Shown: one piece after another, positions 24,001 to 36,621 of the stretch | How the letters are laid out: each line of letters starts with the position of its first letter | How positions within the stretch are numbered: position 1 is the first letter of the stretch | NCBI GenBank assembly: GCA_001949185.1 | Contig: BDGG01000002.1 | Coordinates: 5,508,448 to 5,572,447, forward strand | Length of the DNA stretch: 64,000 bases | Reading direction: 5' to 3' | Source of the DNA: Ramazzottius varieornatus | Lineage: Eukaryota > Tardigrada > Eutardigrada > Parachela > Ramazzottiidae | Notes under the pieces: model-generated | Told to the model about the DNA's origin: nothing | The model's database searches: none | Seen by the model: the letters and a program-made list of their open reading frames with translations, nothing else | Translations under genes and position numbers: made by a program

Positions 24001-24827
24001 AACTCGTCTGTAGGTGGCGCGATAGAGGAACTGTTGGCTCTCAAGAACATATCAAAAGAGGTCCTACACAAGGAACTGAAAACAGCGGTCGAGTTTACTG
24101 GAATTTCACTGTAAGAACTCCAAGGCTGGTCATGATTAAAGCTAATGTGCGTACGATCGCCTTGCGGCGTGCTTACGGTATCCATTTTGTCCATTAGGAA
24201 TCACACCATGGTCGTCCCTCAAGTTACCCTATACGTCACGCTGAACGGAAGTTCTCCATTGAACTCGTCTGAGTATAAAGCCGTCTGGCAGTCCGCCCTC
24301 ACCAACATGCGGTCAAACGCGACTGTGACCAGAAACCCATTTGCCATCACCAATATGGGACAGGTATGAGGAAGACAATGAGGATGGGACCGGTTTCTGC
24401 TTTTAATATGAGACTTACTACTCTGTAGAATTACGCCTCTCAACATCCGATCATGATATTCCTGATGGCCTTGCTGTCGGTTGCTATCGTCATCCTGATC
24501 GGGATTATTTCGGTTCTTGCAAGAAGGCCCAAAGCAGCAGTCCGAACAAGACAACGCAGGCTGTCCTTTAGCGAGGACGGTGAGATATCGTCTTCCTTCG
24601 ACAACCTGGCCTTTTCCCAACCAAGAACTTCGGTTGTGCCCGATGGCGAGATCGTATCTCTGGAACCATCGATATATAACGAAGTACACAATGCTCAAGA
24701 ACGACTGTTTTCTCGTCGCGCAGCTGCCCATGCAGCATGGAAGTCTCCTATGCCGGTAACACGCGACTTGGGAAGCACTAGCCGAACGACTACCACCTTC
24801 ACCCGAGAACCAGGAAGTACGATCTGA
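21015..24827 (+). CDS. DSL-domain mucin-like membrane protein (no EGF repeats)
   Basis: Eight exons join in phase: 21015-21238, 21321-21638, 21872-22473, 22547-23260, 23337-23747, 23918-24110, 24198-24363 and 24429-24827, about 1008 residues. A signal peptide (residues 1-16) is followed by an MNNL-like Notch-ligand N-terminal domain (FRMVLFSNLG...). A DSL domain follows at residues 190-229, with six cysteines in DSL spacing and ending CRAGWSGENC. Residues ~240-760 are very rich in Ser, Thr and Pro, as in mucin stalks, in place of the EGF repeats of Delta and Serrate. Exons 6 and 7 encode a folded-looking juxtamembrane region with several N-glycosylation sites. A membrane helix spans residues 884-907, with a ~100-residue cytoplasmic tail rich in Ser and Arg. 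Notch binding is plausible from the MNNL and DSL domains but unproven. Classical Delta or Jagged orthology is unlikely. Confidence 0.85.
21721..21789. repeat. 28-base direct duplication in an intron
   Basis: A 28-base block starting ATTACCCATTTAAATATCAG occurs at 21721-21748 and again at 21762-21789, separated by an AT-rich spacer. It lies in the second intron of the DSL gene and looks like a local tandem duplication. Confidence 0.8.
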
Positions 24828-25854
24828 GCCCTCTTTGAATTACAAATTATCTTCCCCTGACTTTTGTCAGCATGAATGTAAACTTGAAACTTTAGTATGA
24901 AGGTTGATCGTACCAGCAGTCTATTCTGATATATAATGGTTTGGACCAGTACGGAACACCGATAAAGAACCTGCACAAAATACTCATGTTGGTACTATAG
25001 ACGACAGGTTTGTATGTTTCTGCATATAGAAAACAGAATAATAGCAACCGGCTCGTTCCGATATACTTTTCTGTATAAAGACTTCTTTTTCCGTATTGAG
25101 CAACAAGATCTTACTCGTCTTGGAGCTCGTCCCAGTCGCTGGATCTGGTGGTCTAAATAACTACGAAGCTACAAGGAAAGGTTCTTGACTGCGAAGAACG
25201 AGCGTGTCCTTTTCTGCGACCTTATCTGCGAAACACTTGAAGAAGGCGTGGTTACTACGAGCTCCGTATTGATCGGTGTCCATCTCCTGGGTTTGAAACA
25301 GCGTTTCCGGACACGAAGTACGTACTCGTGAAATTTCCACAGTTGTTGTTCGGTGCACACAACCAGCTTCCGCACTTTCGGAATCTCCGGTAACTGTTTT
25401 GATTAGATGGGAGAAAGCTTCTGGTTGGCTCCGAGACCTGGATGGAAAGTAACATAAACACACTATTTGAAATGAATTTTACCGTCACGTTATACTATAG
25501 GAAACTACTACGAATGATGTAACTTCCTGTCGTTTATGGTCGATGGACGTTTGAAATATGGAACATTGAAGAAAAATCAATGTACAAGTTTCTGTTCGTT
25601 CACGGAAAGAAATTTCGGCTAAGAGAGATTTCAACGAAGTAGCTGACCGCGATTCTAGTCGGTCTTTTTTATGCTCCAGATCACAACCATACATAACGTC
25701 TAGAGTCTAGACACAGGAATTCACGAAGAGAGGTTGACCTGACATGGGGTGTCTGTGTGGTACAATAAATTTTGATAAATGGCTAATCTGTTATCTTAAT
25801 GGGTTCAGTATTGGTCGTGGGAATATTTCATATCGCTAAAATGTTGCGAATCTA

Positions 25855-25899
25855 GGGAACGCTGGGAACGCTGGGAACGCTGGGAACGCTGGGAACGCT
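25855..25899. repeat. 9-base tandem repeat, five copies
   Basis: Five exact head-to-tail copies of GGGAACGCT, followed by a partial GGG. No coding frame or splice signal overlaps it. Confidence 0.95.
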
Positions 25900-26917
25900 G
25901 GGCATCTGATTTACTGATATCTACTGCACACCCAAACTTGGCGTTAAAGAGCAAACAACGACTTCGGCGTACTTCTTAGTAGTTTCACACAGCCTCGTCA
26001 GTTCTTCGAGAGTTCACGTACTGCTGTTCAGTTCTAATTCTTTCGCCTTGAAACCCACAAGTTTATTCAACATTAGCTTCATCATCAGGTTTCATGGGCA
26101 ATGACTGCGCATAGAAGACAAGGCCTCCCGGGAGGAAGGCAAGTGATCTGTGGAGCAAAAGAATGATTCTCCCGGGTATTTTCCAGCGTGCACTCGCACC
26201 GGAGCTTCTCTTCCCAAGTTTCCCTTACTTAAATCAATTTAGTCTCCGTGTACCGTGTACCTTACGGAGTAAACTCTTTACTAAAGCGTATACATATCCA
26301 AGCCGGGATACCGTAGGCTCATTACAGGTGGCGCCAGTCGCGATATACGTCGGTGCGAAGTTCCATCCGCGCTCGTATTGTAATTGGTTAACACTCTGCG
26401 TACGACCGTCCTCTTTGTGTATACAATCACTCAGTTTTATTCACCTCCCAGTTTTAGCTTTTGGTCTTTCGGGTCTGGGTCTTTTTGTTTGCATGTACCT
26501 CGGTCTTCTCACCAAAGCAACACTAATGACCAGCGGTCAGCAAAACCCCAGCACGCAGCAGTCCTTGATTTACGGTCTCGGGTGGTTTTGGTGAAATTTG
26601 GTGTTTCGTCTCTTCGCGCGAGACACGTGCACGGTATTCGCTTAGAAAAAAACTGGAGCACTGGGGACAGTCTTATCTATCGAAGCCGAGCCTGGGATAA
26701 ATTTTGTATTCATCAGTGCGGACAGAAGAAAATTAAGACAACCAGTTCTCCCTTTTGAGCTTTGGCGTTCATGGCCTGCCAATTATCCGAATTTTGAAAT
26801 TTCGAAAACTGCCTATTGGTTGACCAGCCTCCGCAATACGGTACCAGCCAATAAAATTCCTGTATACACAAAGAGGACGGTAGTATTCTGCAAACATGAA
26901 AACGATCGTGCTGAAAG

Positions 26918-27137
26918 TGTTACTGTACTCCCGCGATACACACGCCATACTCGTACGTACGTCAGGAATGTGCACCTCCCGGGGGCAGAAAATTTGAACT
27001 TTATTGAATCAATAATCAGTCGAAAAGCTGTACTCTAAAGAGGAATCTTCCGCCACTTCGTCACTTTTTTACTTGCAGTACTACTTCTCCTAATACAGAG
27101 GGAAGTATGGCGTGTGTATCGCGGGAGTACAGTAACA
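26918..27137. repeat. perfect 33-base inverted repeat around a 154-base spacer
   Basis: Arm 26918-26950 (beginning TGTTACTGTACTCCCGCG) is the exact reverse complement of 27105-27137. The spacer is 154 bases and contains no obvious gene. Identical arms in non-coding DNA suggest a young fold-back element or a transcribed long hairpin. I find no target duplication beside the arms. Confidence 0.85.
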
Positions 27138-28476
27138 GCTGGGTGAACACATTGCAGTACGACAGCAGTGAGAGCTGATCCTGTAACTGTTTCTTTCCTT
27201 GTCCCTTTCTCTGAAGGTTCGCGGCATGGATAAGGAAAAGGTGGGTTGATAATTGTTTGAAAGATATCCCGTTGATCTTTGTCGTTTTCGTGTCCAGCGG
27301 CTGTATCGATCCTTACACCGATCGAAGGATTTTGTATGAGGATGAGTATAGCTGCTGATGACAGACGGAAGACGAGTCAAGCTGTTGCGAAGAGAATGTC
27401 AAGATTGGCAGGTACAAAGCAGTTGAAAAGCCTCTGAAGCTTTGAGGAGAATGCGCTGAATGAGGAGCTTTCTTTGGCTGTAATGAAGCGGACACTTCAC
27501 ATCATGTTTTCAACCTTTCATCCTTCCTCAATAGCATTACTTCCTCATCACCTCATCTCATGTCTGTCCATATTTTTGCGAAATGTGCACCAACTGTAAC
27601 CGACAACATGGATCATACATTTTGTACACTACTCTTCTCGCCCTTCAAAATCATTTTCGAGCGATCTCAGGTTTTAAGCATGTCCGAAATTATGGCAATA
27701 TTCACGCGGCCGTGGATAGAACGCTGCGCAGCTGATACTCTGTTGCCTTTTCTTCGGTTTTTTTGCTGAAGGAACGGAACTCCTGGTTTTCGATCCATCG
27801 GCTCTACAGATACAAGTATAGCAGTATGACACGTCGGCGAATCCGCACGGAAATCAAAAGTTGCATGCGGAGAAGTGGAGGATTATATTTAGAGGCAAAT
27901 ATCCCACCTGTGGTGTGGGCAATGCGGTATTAGCTGACGGCTTTTGATGGTCAGATTACGTTGAGCTGGACTGATGGTGAGCTATGTAATGTCGGGAGGA
28001 TCTGCACAATCACGCGACATATTATTCCTATCTGCCGCATAGTCCGGCACTGAATGACAGCATTGTCAGCCATCAAGACAGTCATAAACGGTCGCGTCAT
28101 GTCAAGGCCAGAAGGTACAAGCTTAGAAGTTAGAACAGACTTTCTACACGGCTTTGATATCCGGTTATCGATAGTGCCCTTTCAGGGGCTACTTCTTTGC
28201 GCAAAGGATCCAAATATATTCAGGGACCCCAAAAATTATATCGTTCGATATCTCAATCAAAGCAGATACCATAAGAGGACCAAGAATGTCTACAAGATGA
28301 TGGCATACAGGTGAATGTTATTATATTACAGTAGGTGACGAACAAGAATGTACCGTCAACGAATGTTGTGTGCATCGGAGTGCAAGCTTGACCGGTGAAT
28401 GAATAAGATGGCGAATAATATTACCGTACAGTAGTGAGAAAGACTGGGAACAAATAAGGATAAAAACAGGGAACGC

Positions 28477-31400
28477 CTAGTGCATCATCCTGGGCCAGTA
28501 TGGATTTGCGGCCGACATGTCCGCGGGGGCAGCACTGGTCGAGCCACCCTGTCCGCCCAACGAAACTCCGAAACCCGAGGATAGACCTGGAGAGACAAAG
28601 TACCACGTTCGAAAACACTGTTCTGGAAGTGAAGAATGGTGTATGAGATAGACTCACCTTTAGGAAGCGTGGAGGAGTGGTTAACGTGGCTATGGTACGA
28701 GGTAAGCGGACTGGTGTGTGAAGGTGGTTGAAACGAGGAGTATGAAGGAACCGAGGTTGGGTTGGGATTGAAGCGATACTGGGACAAAGTATCGCACTTC
28801 CCATAAGAGAAGGGATCATAGGATACTCGTGGCAACGAGGACATGTTGACGTTAAAAGCGTTGTTGTAGGCCGAGGTCATGTTGGCCTCACTGCAGTAGC
28901 CGGCACCGCTGTTCATTCCAAAAGTGTTATACACGCTGCAAATGGCCAATTATAGTTAACCGTGATTAGATTAGCGTAATTGCATGACAGGAAATTAAGA
29001 GTAATTGATAGAGTGATCTGAATGGAAAGCTCACTTGTTAGAAGGCGGTAAAGTGGTGGTCGAATGAGGCTGTTGCATAACGCCAACGTTATAGTTGCCG
29101 TTGTTGATCGGGATGTTGGTCGACATGCGTTGAGCAATGGGCTCGTTCTTCTGACCGGAAGACGAACTGTTTACGTCGTCACCGGTTCGTCGCTGGTTAC
29201 GTAGCTTATCTTCACGACGGAACTTTGCTCGACGATTCGAGAACCAGACCTACAAGGAAAATATCAATCTGACTAATCACTGAATACAGGCGTAAATTCA
29301 GAGCTCGGCAAATAATCTCGACCCGATCGTTTTCTCAACTGGCGCACGTTTTTCGTGATATTGGCTGGGATTTGAGCCACTTGGGCAAAGGAATGGATTA
29401 GATCGTGTACCAAGTAGCGCACACCCCACGCAATGTGACGGGAAACGTGCGCCACTTGGGAAAACGATCTGGTCGATTTTGTTTGCCCAACTCCCACGTA
29501 CTGTGAGTCTCAGTATGTACCTGAATTTTCTGTTCGCTAAGTTTGATCTTCTCGGCCAGTTGTTCTCTAGCGTAGACGTCGGGGTAGTGTGTCTGGTTGA
29601 AGACTGCAGATAAATATGCAAGACACAAATGAATGCCGGGTGATCGTCGACAGCTGAACGCGGATATGATTAGCATACTTTTTGTGAGGTACAGTACATG
29701 CCGTACCATACTTACTTTTTTCCAGGGCTTCGATTTGTTCATTTGTGAAAGAAGTGCGATTTCTTTGCAGTTTCCTTTTGAGCTTTTGTCGGAGCTTGGC
29801 TTCGTCTGACAAATCCCCGGCTACCGTGGCTTCGCTCTCGCTGTCCGACTCACCTTCTTCCCCTTTATGGCCCGTAGTTCCCTTCTCGCCGTTCTTCTGT
29901 TCTACAAGGGAATGGGATATGCAGATTGATCTATCAGTCAGATCGGGTCAACAAATGACTTAATTATCGACAACAATGCAGCCAGTGAGCCTTGGACTGC
30001 GGTAGTTCATTCTCCGCCATTATGATTGTTAAAGCCATCATTCAATTGCAGGTCACCGATACCAGAGAGCAGTAGTGTGCTGATCCCGAGTTCTGCCGAT
30101 ATTCGATTCCGTGTATCCGTCTGTCCTTTGTTATAGGAATTTATCGCACTGTTTGCTCGCCTTTTCTAGCTACTCAGTGTTTATTTACAAATCAGATACT
30201 AATTTGTGTACATATTGTCAGTGACGGCACTCTATGATAAAGACCGAAATGTTTTCCTCATTTGGCAGGGCGGTAAACAATTTCGGTAAGGTTGTTCTCC
30301 TAAGTGGCGCACGAGTCCATTTTTGCTAACTGGAAGCGTGCGCAACTTGAGACCATTCCGAAATTGTTCGCCGTATTTCCCGTTTGATTTATTTACAATA
30401 TCATTCGGCTTCGAGTCCACTGGCTGGATATTTTCGAGTGTTCCCTTAGCATGATGCGTATGATTCTGTTCGCAGCTCATCTTTAGACGCAGTAGACGCG
30501 TCCGAGAGAATGTGCGCTTGTTGATCGAGGTAGTGGTCAAAAGGGCGAGAAAGTGACCTCCTGCTGCGATGCGGTTCGTTTACTATTGAAAAAGGGGGCG
30601 TCAAGCACCATCAAACAATGAATCGTCAAACCAGACCGTACTGATTAATCATCGTATTCTGTGGTCGTTGTCAGTTAGCTCCATTGACGGACGATGGGAA
30701 GCTCGCTGAAAGATCCACCCCTCTTTCAGCATCAGAATCAATCAAGAAAATATGGATTATTCCCAACTGTCCAACGCTTTCCGCCCACAGAAATATCTGC
30801 CAACCATATATTCTTCACGAAAAGAAGCGAACAAGAAGATTTATCTACCTACGAAAGGCTCCTGTCCATGGCTGAAACGGTGTTATCTTTCCCACAAACG
30901 TTCAAAAGAAAAGAATGCTCCGTCGGCATTGTACATATTGGATGCGCGACGTTTAAGGTTCTGCTATAAAGTTAAACTGGGTTTAAACCTATTGGGACTA
31001 ACCTTTCTTGATGAGAATGTCCTGCCCGTGGAGATTAGGCGGCATGGAGGAGGTGGGTAAGCGATCGACAGCACCAGCGGCAGGATGATTGTTGGCATTA
31101 TAAGCCGGCCAGGAGGATAAATGAGCCCAGTTTGGATCAACGGCAGATCCGCCCAACAAGCGCATTTTATCGCTGTATAGCAGATCACGGCTCAACGCAG
31201 ACATGGACTGCTGGGCTGCCGAGGACTCCTTCTGCGCCACCAGATTGCGCAGTACCCGGTTGATTGATGAGACCTGCAGATTCAGTCAAACACACGTTCA
31301 GAAGTTTGGAAGAAAACAGGCAACTCGGTCTATCTTTTTGCTGTCAAAATAAACAAAAAAGCATCCTTGATAACCGAGCTGATTTTCCCAATGCCCAGTT

Positions 31401-32076
31401 CGATTTGAACGGCAGAAAATTAAAGCGTTTTGCCTGTCAAGCGTCGGCAAATAATCTCCGGCCAATCGTTGTGTCAAGTGGCGCACTTGGTCTGCCAATG
31501 ATCAGGAAAACCGCGCCACTTGAGGCACCGATATTTGGAATCTATTTGCACGCTTCCCGTTCAGTCAAAACTTTTTTCTCCAGGAGTTCTTCGTGCCCTA
31601 CCTGAATTATTCTATTTAGTTTCGTGTGACTGTTTTTGGGACCAGTCCAAAAAAATTTGGGTCCCGCCAAAGATTTTATAACAGAGTATATCGTCTGACG
31701 GGCCATCTTTTTCATCGAAGTAAACTTACACTGGGTATGTTCTCTGGAGTGCAAACTTGTTCCTGGATGAGTTTGTCCCGAATTTCCCACGCGAAGATGG
31801 CTGGTTGTTCGTTCTTATACTGTTGGACCTTGAGGACGACAGTGTCGGTAGCCACTCGCGGCTTGCTTCCTCCGATGGCCCGTGGGCGGATGCTGCCTGT
31901 CTCGTAGTAGCGACCCAGGATCTTGGAGACACATCCGTTGCTGACCTGCAGATGCCGGCTGATGTCGCAGGGACGTGCGCCGTTCAAGGCCAGCTCTACA
32001 ATTTTCCCGCGGGTGTGGTCACTCAGCGGCCGACCATTGACAAAATGCCCACCCAACTGGTTGACTCCCGAATGCC
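28477..32076 (-). CDS. Pax6: Pax6 paired-box/homeobox transcription factor (5' end not found)
   Basis: Pax6 (eyeless) is a nuclear regulator of eye and brain development. Exons found on the minus strand: 32076-31730, 31273-31003, 29901-29716, 29603-29521, 29249-29035, 28935-28658 and 28586-28477 (stop 28479-28477), giving about 496 residues. The first exon carries most of the paired domain ([35 protein letters not shown]), with the Pax4/6-type recognition helix. The second completes it ([11 protein letters not shown]) and starts the linker. The homeodomain spans three exons: [28 protein letters not shown] and [13 protein letters not shown], with the paired-class Ser at position 50. The tail is rich in Pro, Ser and Thr and ends [12 protein letters not shown], like the YWPR end of other Pax6 proteins. 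The paired exon begins with two bases of a codon, so at least one 5' exon is missing; alternatively the frame is open to an ATG at 32173. Introns contain several palindromic repeats. Confidence 0.95.
29301..29494. repeat. compound palindromic repeat, two cores
   Basis: Two hairpin cores lie back to back at 29336-29385 and 29410-29460, built from CAACTGGCGCACG, GAGCCACTTGG and GTGCGCCACTTGGG arms. The outer flanks also pair imperfectly (GAGCTCGGCAAA near 29301 with GTTTGCCCAACTCC near 29481). It lies in the Pax6 intron that interrupts the homeodomain. Confidence 0.8.
30268..30373. repeat. GTGGCGCAC palindromic repeat copy
   Basis: The core at 30301-30350 has arms TAAGTGGCGCACG and CGTGCGCAACTTGA. 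The flanks (AAACAATTTCGG and CCGAAATTGTT) extend the pairing. It lies in a Pax6 intron. Confidence 0.8.
31446..31531. repeat. GTGGCGCAC palindromic repeat copy
   Basis: The core at 31474-31524 has arms GTCAAGTGGCGCAC and GCGCCACTTGAG. Its left flank CGGCAAATAATCTC is nearly the same as in the copy at 29307. It lies in the Pax6 intron after the paired-box exon. Confidence 0.75.
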
Positions 32077-35000
32077 CTAATAACAAGCCCTCATTAAAGC
32101 CATACGTAAAAAACGACTCAAAAGGCAAAAACCTCTCCATTGTCGAGAATGAAACCCAGCCATTATAGAGCACGGTTTTGCTTCCGCTTTGGTCGGTAAC
32201 AAAAGAAAAAGAAAAATGTAATCATTTCTATGTGTTGGCCAGAGGCGGTTTAGTGTTCAGTATGTTCTTCTCGTCAATTATGGCGAGGTTGATAAGGTTT
32301 GAACGTCGACAAGGTTACGTCTGTCTATTGATCAATGTGTCAATCATAGCTTCAACTGGGACATGAGCTGATAATTAGTGTGCGCGTAAACTGACGGCCA
32401 TAATAATAATTATCCACTGTGCAGAATGGGTGAAACAATCGATCATGGTTAACGCCAGAAAAAGGTGTCTACTTTCCAAGAGGCGCACGCAGTTAGCCAT
32501 AGGTATCCTTCACTTTGAGTGCTGCTGTTTGTAATAATCAGATGATGACAAGGAAGAATGTTTGCCGTATAATTGATTCGCACTTGGGGGTCGACATTTT
32601 TGTGCTCTCTCTCCATTATGCTTGGATATGCCGAGAGAATAATCTTGAAAACTGTCAGCAGCCACTTGCTTTTGTATGGCTAAAGCAAATGAGTGGTTGC
32701 TTGAAATGTGTTGTATTGATAGCTCTTCAGCGCCACGTACAATCGGTAGACTGCAGGCTCATGACAGGTCTTCGCGCGGCCGCTGTTCGCCCCTGTGTTG
32801 GCGCAACGTGAGACTCACCTTTATGCGGCATTTCTTGGCCTTGGCACTCCGCAATTTTGAAAATGATTCCGCTTTGGAGGCGGGAGGCCCTGCAATGTAA
32901 AAGATAGAAGATCACGTAACTTACGCCAAAAATCTTTGTTCATACTAATGATAAACCTTCTCAAAATATGAAGCTTTGTCTTTAATGCACCCCGTACTGA
33001 AAACACCATTACGCAGTGGTGAATTACTGAACGAGAAGCAGTTCTTGTATCTTGGGCAAAATATCAAGATACGCTTGTCGTATAAAGTACGAAAGTTTAT
33101 AGATGATGGGCAGGTATCACAGTGCCGTTTTCTCCAAGAAATGGGCCAGCTGTACAGTACGGTATATGGGTGGAATTTCTTCGATTGCTTAAGAAAATAG
33201 ATTCCTATTCTCTATTGTCGGGATGTACCATGCAGTGAATAACTGACGAGTGAAAATGGTAGTGCATACTATGTTTGTAGAGGGTGGAAGACCTCTGGTG
33301 CCGCGCAATGTATGTACTGCAGAACAAGCGCCGAGGTCTTCGCGGTCTACCTGCGCGATGGTAGGGCTCGCTGCATGGTCGGACCAACGAAAAGTTAATT
33401 GGGCGTCAGTAAAGGCTACCTGTTGTCAGATTAATCGCGTATCTAGCCATAGAGAAGTGGAGCTACGAGAATTTTGACAGACTAGACAAGTTGACACTTA
33501 CGCTTAATTGAAGAAACCTTGGCTGAAGTGAGCTCGAGTAGGGCGATCGTTGATGACTTGGCAATCAAGCAAACGAGGCAGCTGGAGTACTTTGACAGTT
33601 GCGCTTTTGTGGACCGATGGAGCGAACTTGACCGTTAACGCGTTGCTGATTGAGCGAGAGCACTAGTCACTGTAACAAAGTCAAGGTGCAGAAATAATAG
33701 TTGCCGACTTATTAAGCAGATAATCAGCGTAAAGGAAGGACGACGAAAAGTTTGTAGCCGTGGTGGAGCAAGTCAGATGAAAGTAAGAACCTTATCGCTT
33801 TGACTGATTCACTGAACTCGAACAATCTCTCATTCCGAGCCGAAGCCTACAACCCAAAGAGCTTGACTACTCAGCACAAACCAAGCGTACGAACTGAACG
33901 ACGCTCGCATCAAGACCATAATGCCTCGTTTCGCCCTTCATACCACATTTGAACCGATGCAACGGCAGCACCCTCCTTCGATCCTCCTTACCACTCTCCG
34001 CCCTCTTTTCCCCGCTACTTTCAGCGCCGTCGAATGTCCGCCGTCAACGGTGCCGGTGATGTGGGTAACGACGAGTGAGTCAGCATTAGGCCAGCGCCTG
34101 GTGTTTATGTGTGAAGGATCTGAGCCTTTCATACCATGACCTTTAGATGCCGACGCCCATCTGAGGTACTCTAACAAGAAACTGTAACTGTCAGTATATT
34201 AGTATCTGAGAGAATGCAGCTGCGAAGAACCGACAAAGACTACCGAAGGACTTTATAATGCGAAATTATGCGAATGTGAATTCCGCCTTAAGATATTTAG
34301 TATTTGCTAAATTGAGGAGCTTGCAAGTTAAAAAAAATATTCCAGAACAATTTAGGAGACCAAAACCGGAAAATGTGCAGTCGCTAACAGCTTTCAAACG
34401 TTTTGCGAAGACTCGTACTTTTAGAAGGGAACGCTACGCCCTTCCCTATGCACAGACCGACCGGGTTCTTTCGCGGTTTCTCAATCTGGTGCGCCGCGGT
34501 GACGCAAATGGAGCGCACTCAAGTAGACCTGATATGAACTGCTTTTACTTCATCCAGAAGAAAGTCCCATACGAAGCACTCCAACCTCGAGATCGGTGCC
34601 TTTCAGTTCCTCATACGAACAGAGAAAGTCTTTGGAGGTCGCTGTCAGACATCCCATTCCTTTCTTTCTGGTCCATCCCTGCGCCAAAAGGAAAGGATAA
34701 GGCTCGATGTTGTGCTTGTCATTTCCGTCCCTCCGTCCATCAGTCTGTCAAGAAGAAACGTTTGACGAATGGGTGCCCCATCCGTCATGTTTCCTTCCCT
34801 TTTCACCATTCTCTTTTTCCATTAATATGCGCCTGTTATTATTCTCATCGCCAGAAAGGAGACTCATACGGAGAGCGGAGGATACTCGTGGTGGGATGGA
34901 GTAGATGGAAAAAAGCAGTTCGCTTGGGTGGACATTTCAATTCGCTCGTTGCGAGCAGCGGTTCCACTCGCTGATACAATCTGTCGTCATTGCTTACTTC

Positions 35001-35993
35001 TGCTTCGCAGAATTCAAATAGCTCACCCTTCATATGCTTCACTGTATAACTCGAGAAAAACACCCGGCGAATAGGATGTAATCCTCCTCAAAAACTCTGA
35101 ATGTTCATGGGTAGGTAACCTGTCCCGAGAAGTATCCTCTGTGCGTCTGGATGAGCCAACTGCAGGTTGCTTCTCTGTTTGTTAGCACTCTTTTTGGTAT
35201 TCGAGAAAGTTTGTTGTTGGAGTCAAGTTTGGTCACGACTGTAGTGATGGGGCATGCAAAGCGGGAATTCATGTGGAAAGATTAAAACGGGGATATTTTG
35301 GGGGATAGCTGGATGAAATAGATGTGGGATGATGAGCGGACGAGGCGACCTCAACTGGAATTAATCCTCTTCCCTCCCTCAAAATGACTTTTGCTCCGTT
35401 GCACCCTTCCAACTCATTGCGTTATCTGCTTCTCAAACAGACAACCACCGTTGTAAAGTTCAGTCATCGTCCTACCGGGAAAGCTGCAAAACAAGTCCGA
35501 GCGTCATTTTATAATGAAGCTCGCTCCATATTCCGAAGCTCTTATGCAAACACCAATCGTGATGATGTACTCTGTTTTGCCGAAAATGAGTCCCATTTGA
35601 ATTCAGAGAAACTGACTATTTGGATTCGCTTGAATGACGGGAATATTTTTCCGGGATTTCCGGCAAGGAGCTTTGTTCGTTCGTAATTAGTGACGTTCAA
35701 AGAATTTTTCTATAGTCGAGTCGGCGAGGCGATGAAGTTCGGAAGCTCCTCCTTTGCAATTATGCCGGACAAGTCTATATGAAACTTCTCACGACCTGCG
35801 GTTTGATATGACGATAACGACGGCGTAAATTATAGGTGTTGTACGGACTGATCGGTAGCGCGGTAATGGAGATTGGCACGCATAGATCCGACCATTATCC
35901 ACTTTAACTTTTCAGCAACGCCGGTCGCGGAAATCGGTGGAAACGCGGCCGACGTCAAACCTTAGCTCACCTTCTCAAAGCGATCTTGTAATT

Positions 35994-36040
35994 GCTTCCT
36001 TCCCCCGATCCCCTTCCCTTTCCTTTCCTTTCCTTCCACC
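35994..36040. repeat. pyrimidine tract (CCTTT-rich)
   Basis: About 46 bases are almost purely C and T, including several TTTCC units. It is simple sequence with no nearby acceptor site that it would serve. Confidence 0.8.
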
Positions 36041-36512
36041 TTCGATTAGAAGAAAGAGCGCAGATATGTGGTGAGGATAATTGGTTGAAGGGATATCCCG
36101 TGGTGATCCATGAAGGGAAGCTGTTTGTAACTGTACTGTCAAGCCGCGACATCCTTTTCTTATCATTCCGCTGATTCCGCGCCGAGCAGATTGCAGCAGC
36201 CGCCTCTTCATTTTCAGCTTAGGCTAATCTCACGGCGCTAGCCTGGATCTATTGTCATCACATGTATCAGACGTCCATTCGACAAAACGGCGGATCGAAC
36301 GAGATACAGCATGTCTGCTCCATGACCAAAGGAGTAGGTTGGGTCGCTACTTTCAATGGACGGACTCTTTTGTGATTTCGTAATGAGGCGCGCACTATCC
36401 GCCATTCCGCAGCCTTTCCTCTCTTTTTCTTCACATGGTAAATCTGCTGAAAAATTACACCATGTTTTCCTTTGCTAAATGACAAGCTGTGCTGTATGTA
36501 GTAATTTGACGT

Positions 36513-36621
36513 GGGCGAATGATTTTAGTCAGACCGTTTTCCCAAGCAACGCACACTTTAGGCCAGTAACACTGAAAACGTGCGCCACCTTGGACAACGA
36601 CCTGGTTCAGTCCGTTTGCCC
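36513..36621. repeat. GTGGCGCAC palindromic repeat copy
   Basis: The core at 36541-36593 has arms CCCAAGCAACGCACAC and GTGCGCCACCTTGG around a loop containing GGCCAGTAACACTG. The flanks GGGCGAATGA and TCCGTTTGCCC also pair imperfectly. Intergenic. Confidence 0.8.

Larger units (their letters stand above)
24828..28476. other. intergenic between DSL gene and Pax6
   Basis: About 3.6 kb lie between two convergent genes. It contains five tandem copies of a 9-base unit at 25855-25899 and a perfect 33-base inverted repeat (26918-26950 and 27105-27137). No open frame here has recognisable protein features. Confidence 0.5.

Noticed and set aside
25855-25899. Tandem repeat as a CRISPR-like array
   Set aside because: The 9-base units have no spacers and the genome is an animal's.
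32472-32500. Single GAGGCGCACGC arm as another full palindrome
   Set aside because: The second arm is not found nearby, so I count it only as a possible half-copy.
34258-34974. 238-codon plus-strand open frame upstream of Pax6
   Set aside because: No conserved motif, no domain-like pattern, no splice partner, and it runs into low-complexity codons. Likely chance.
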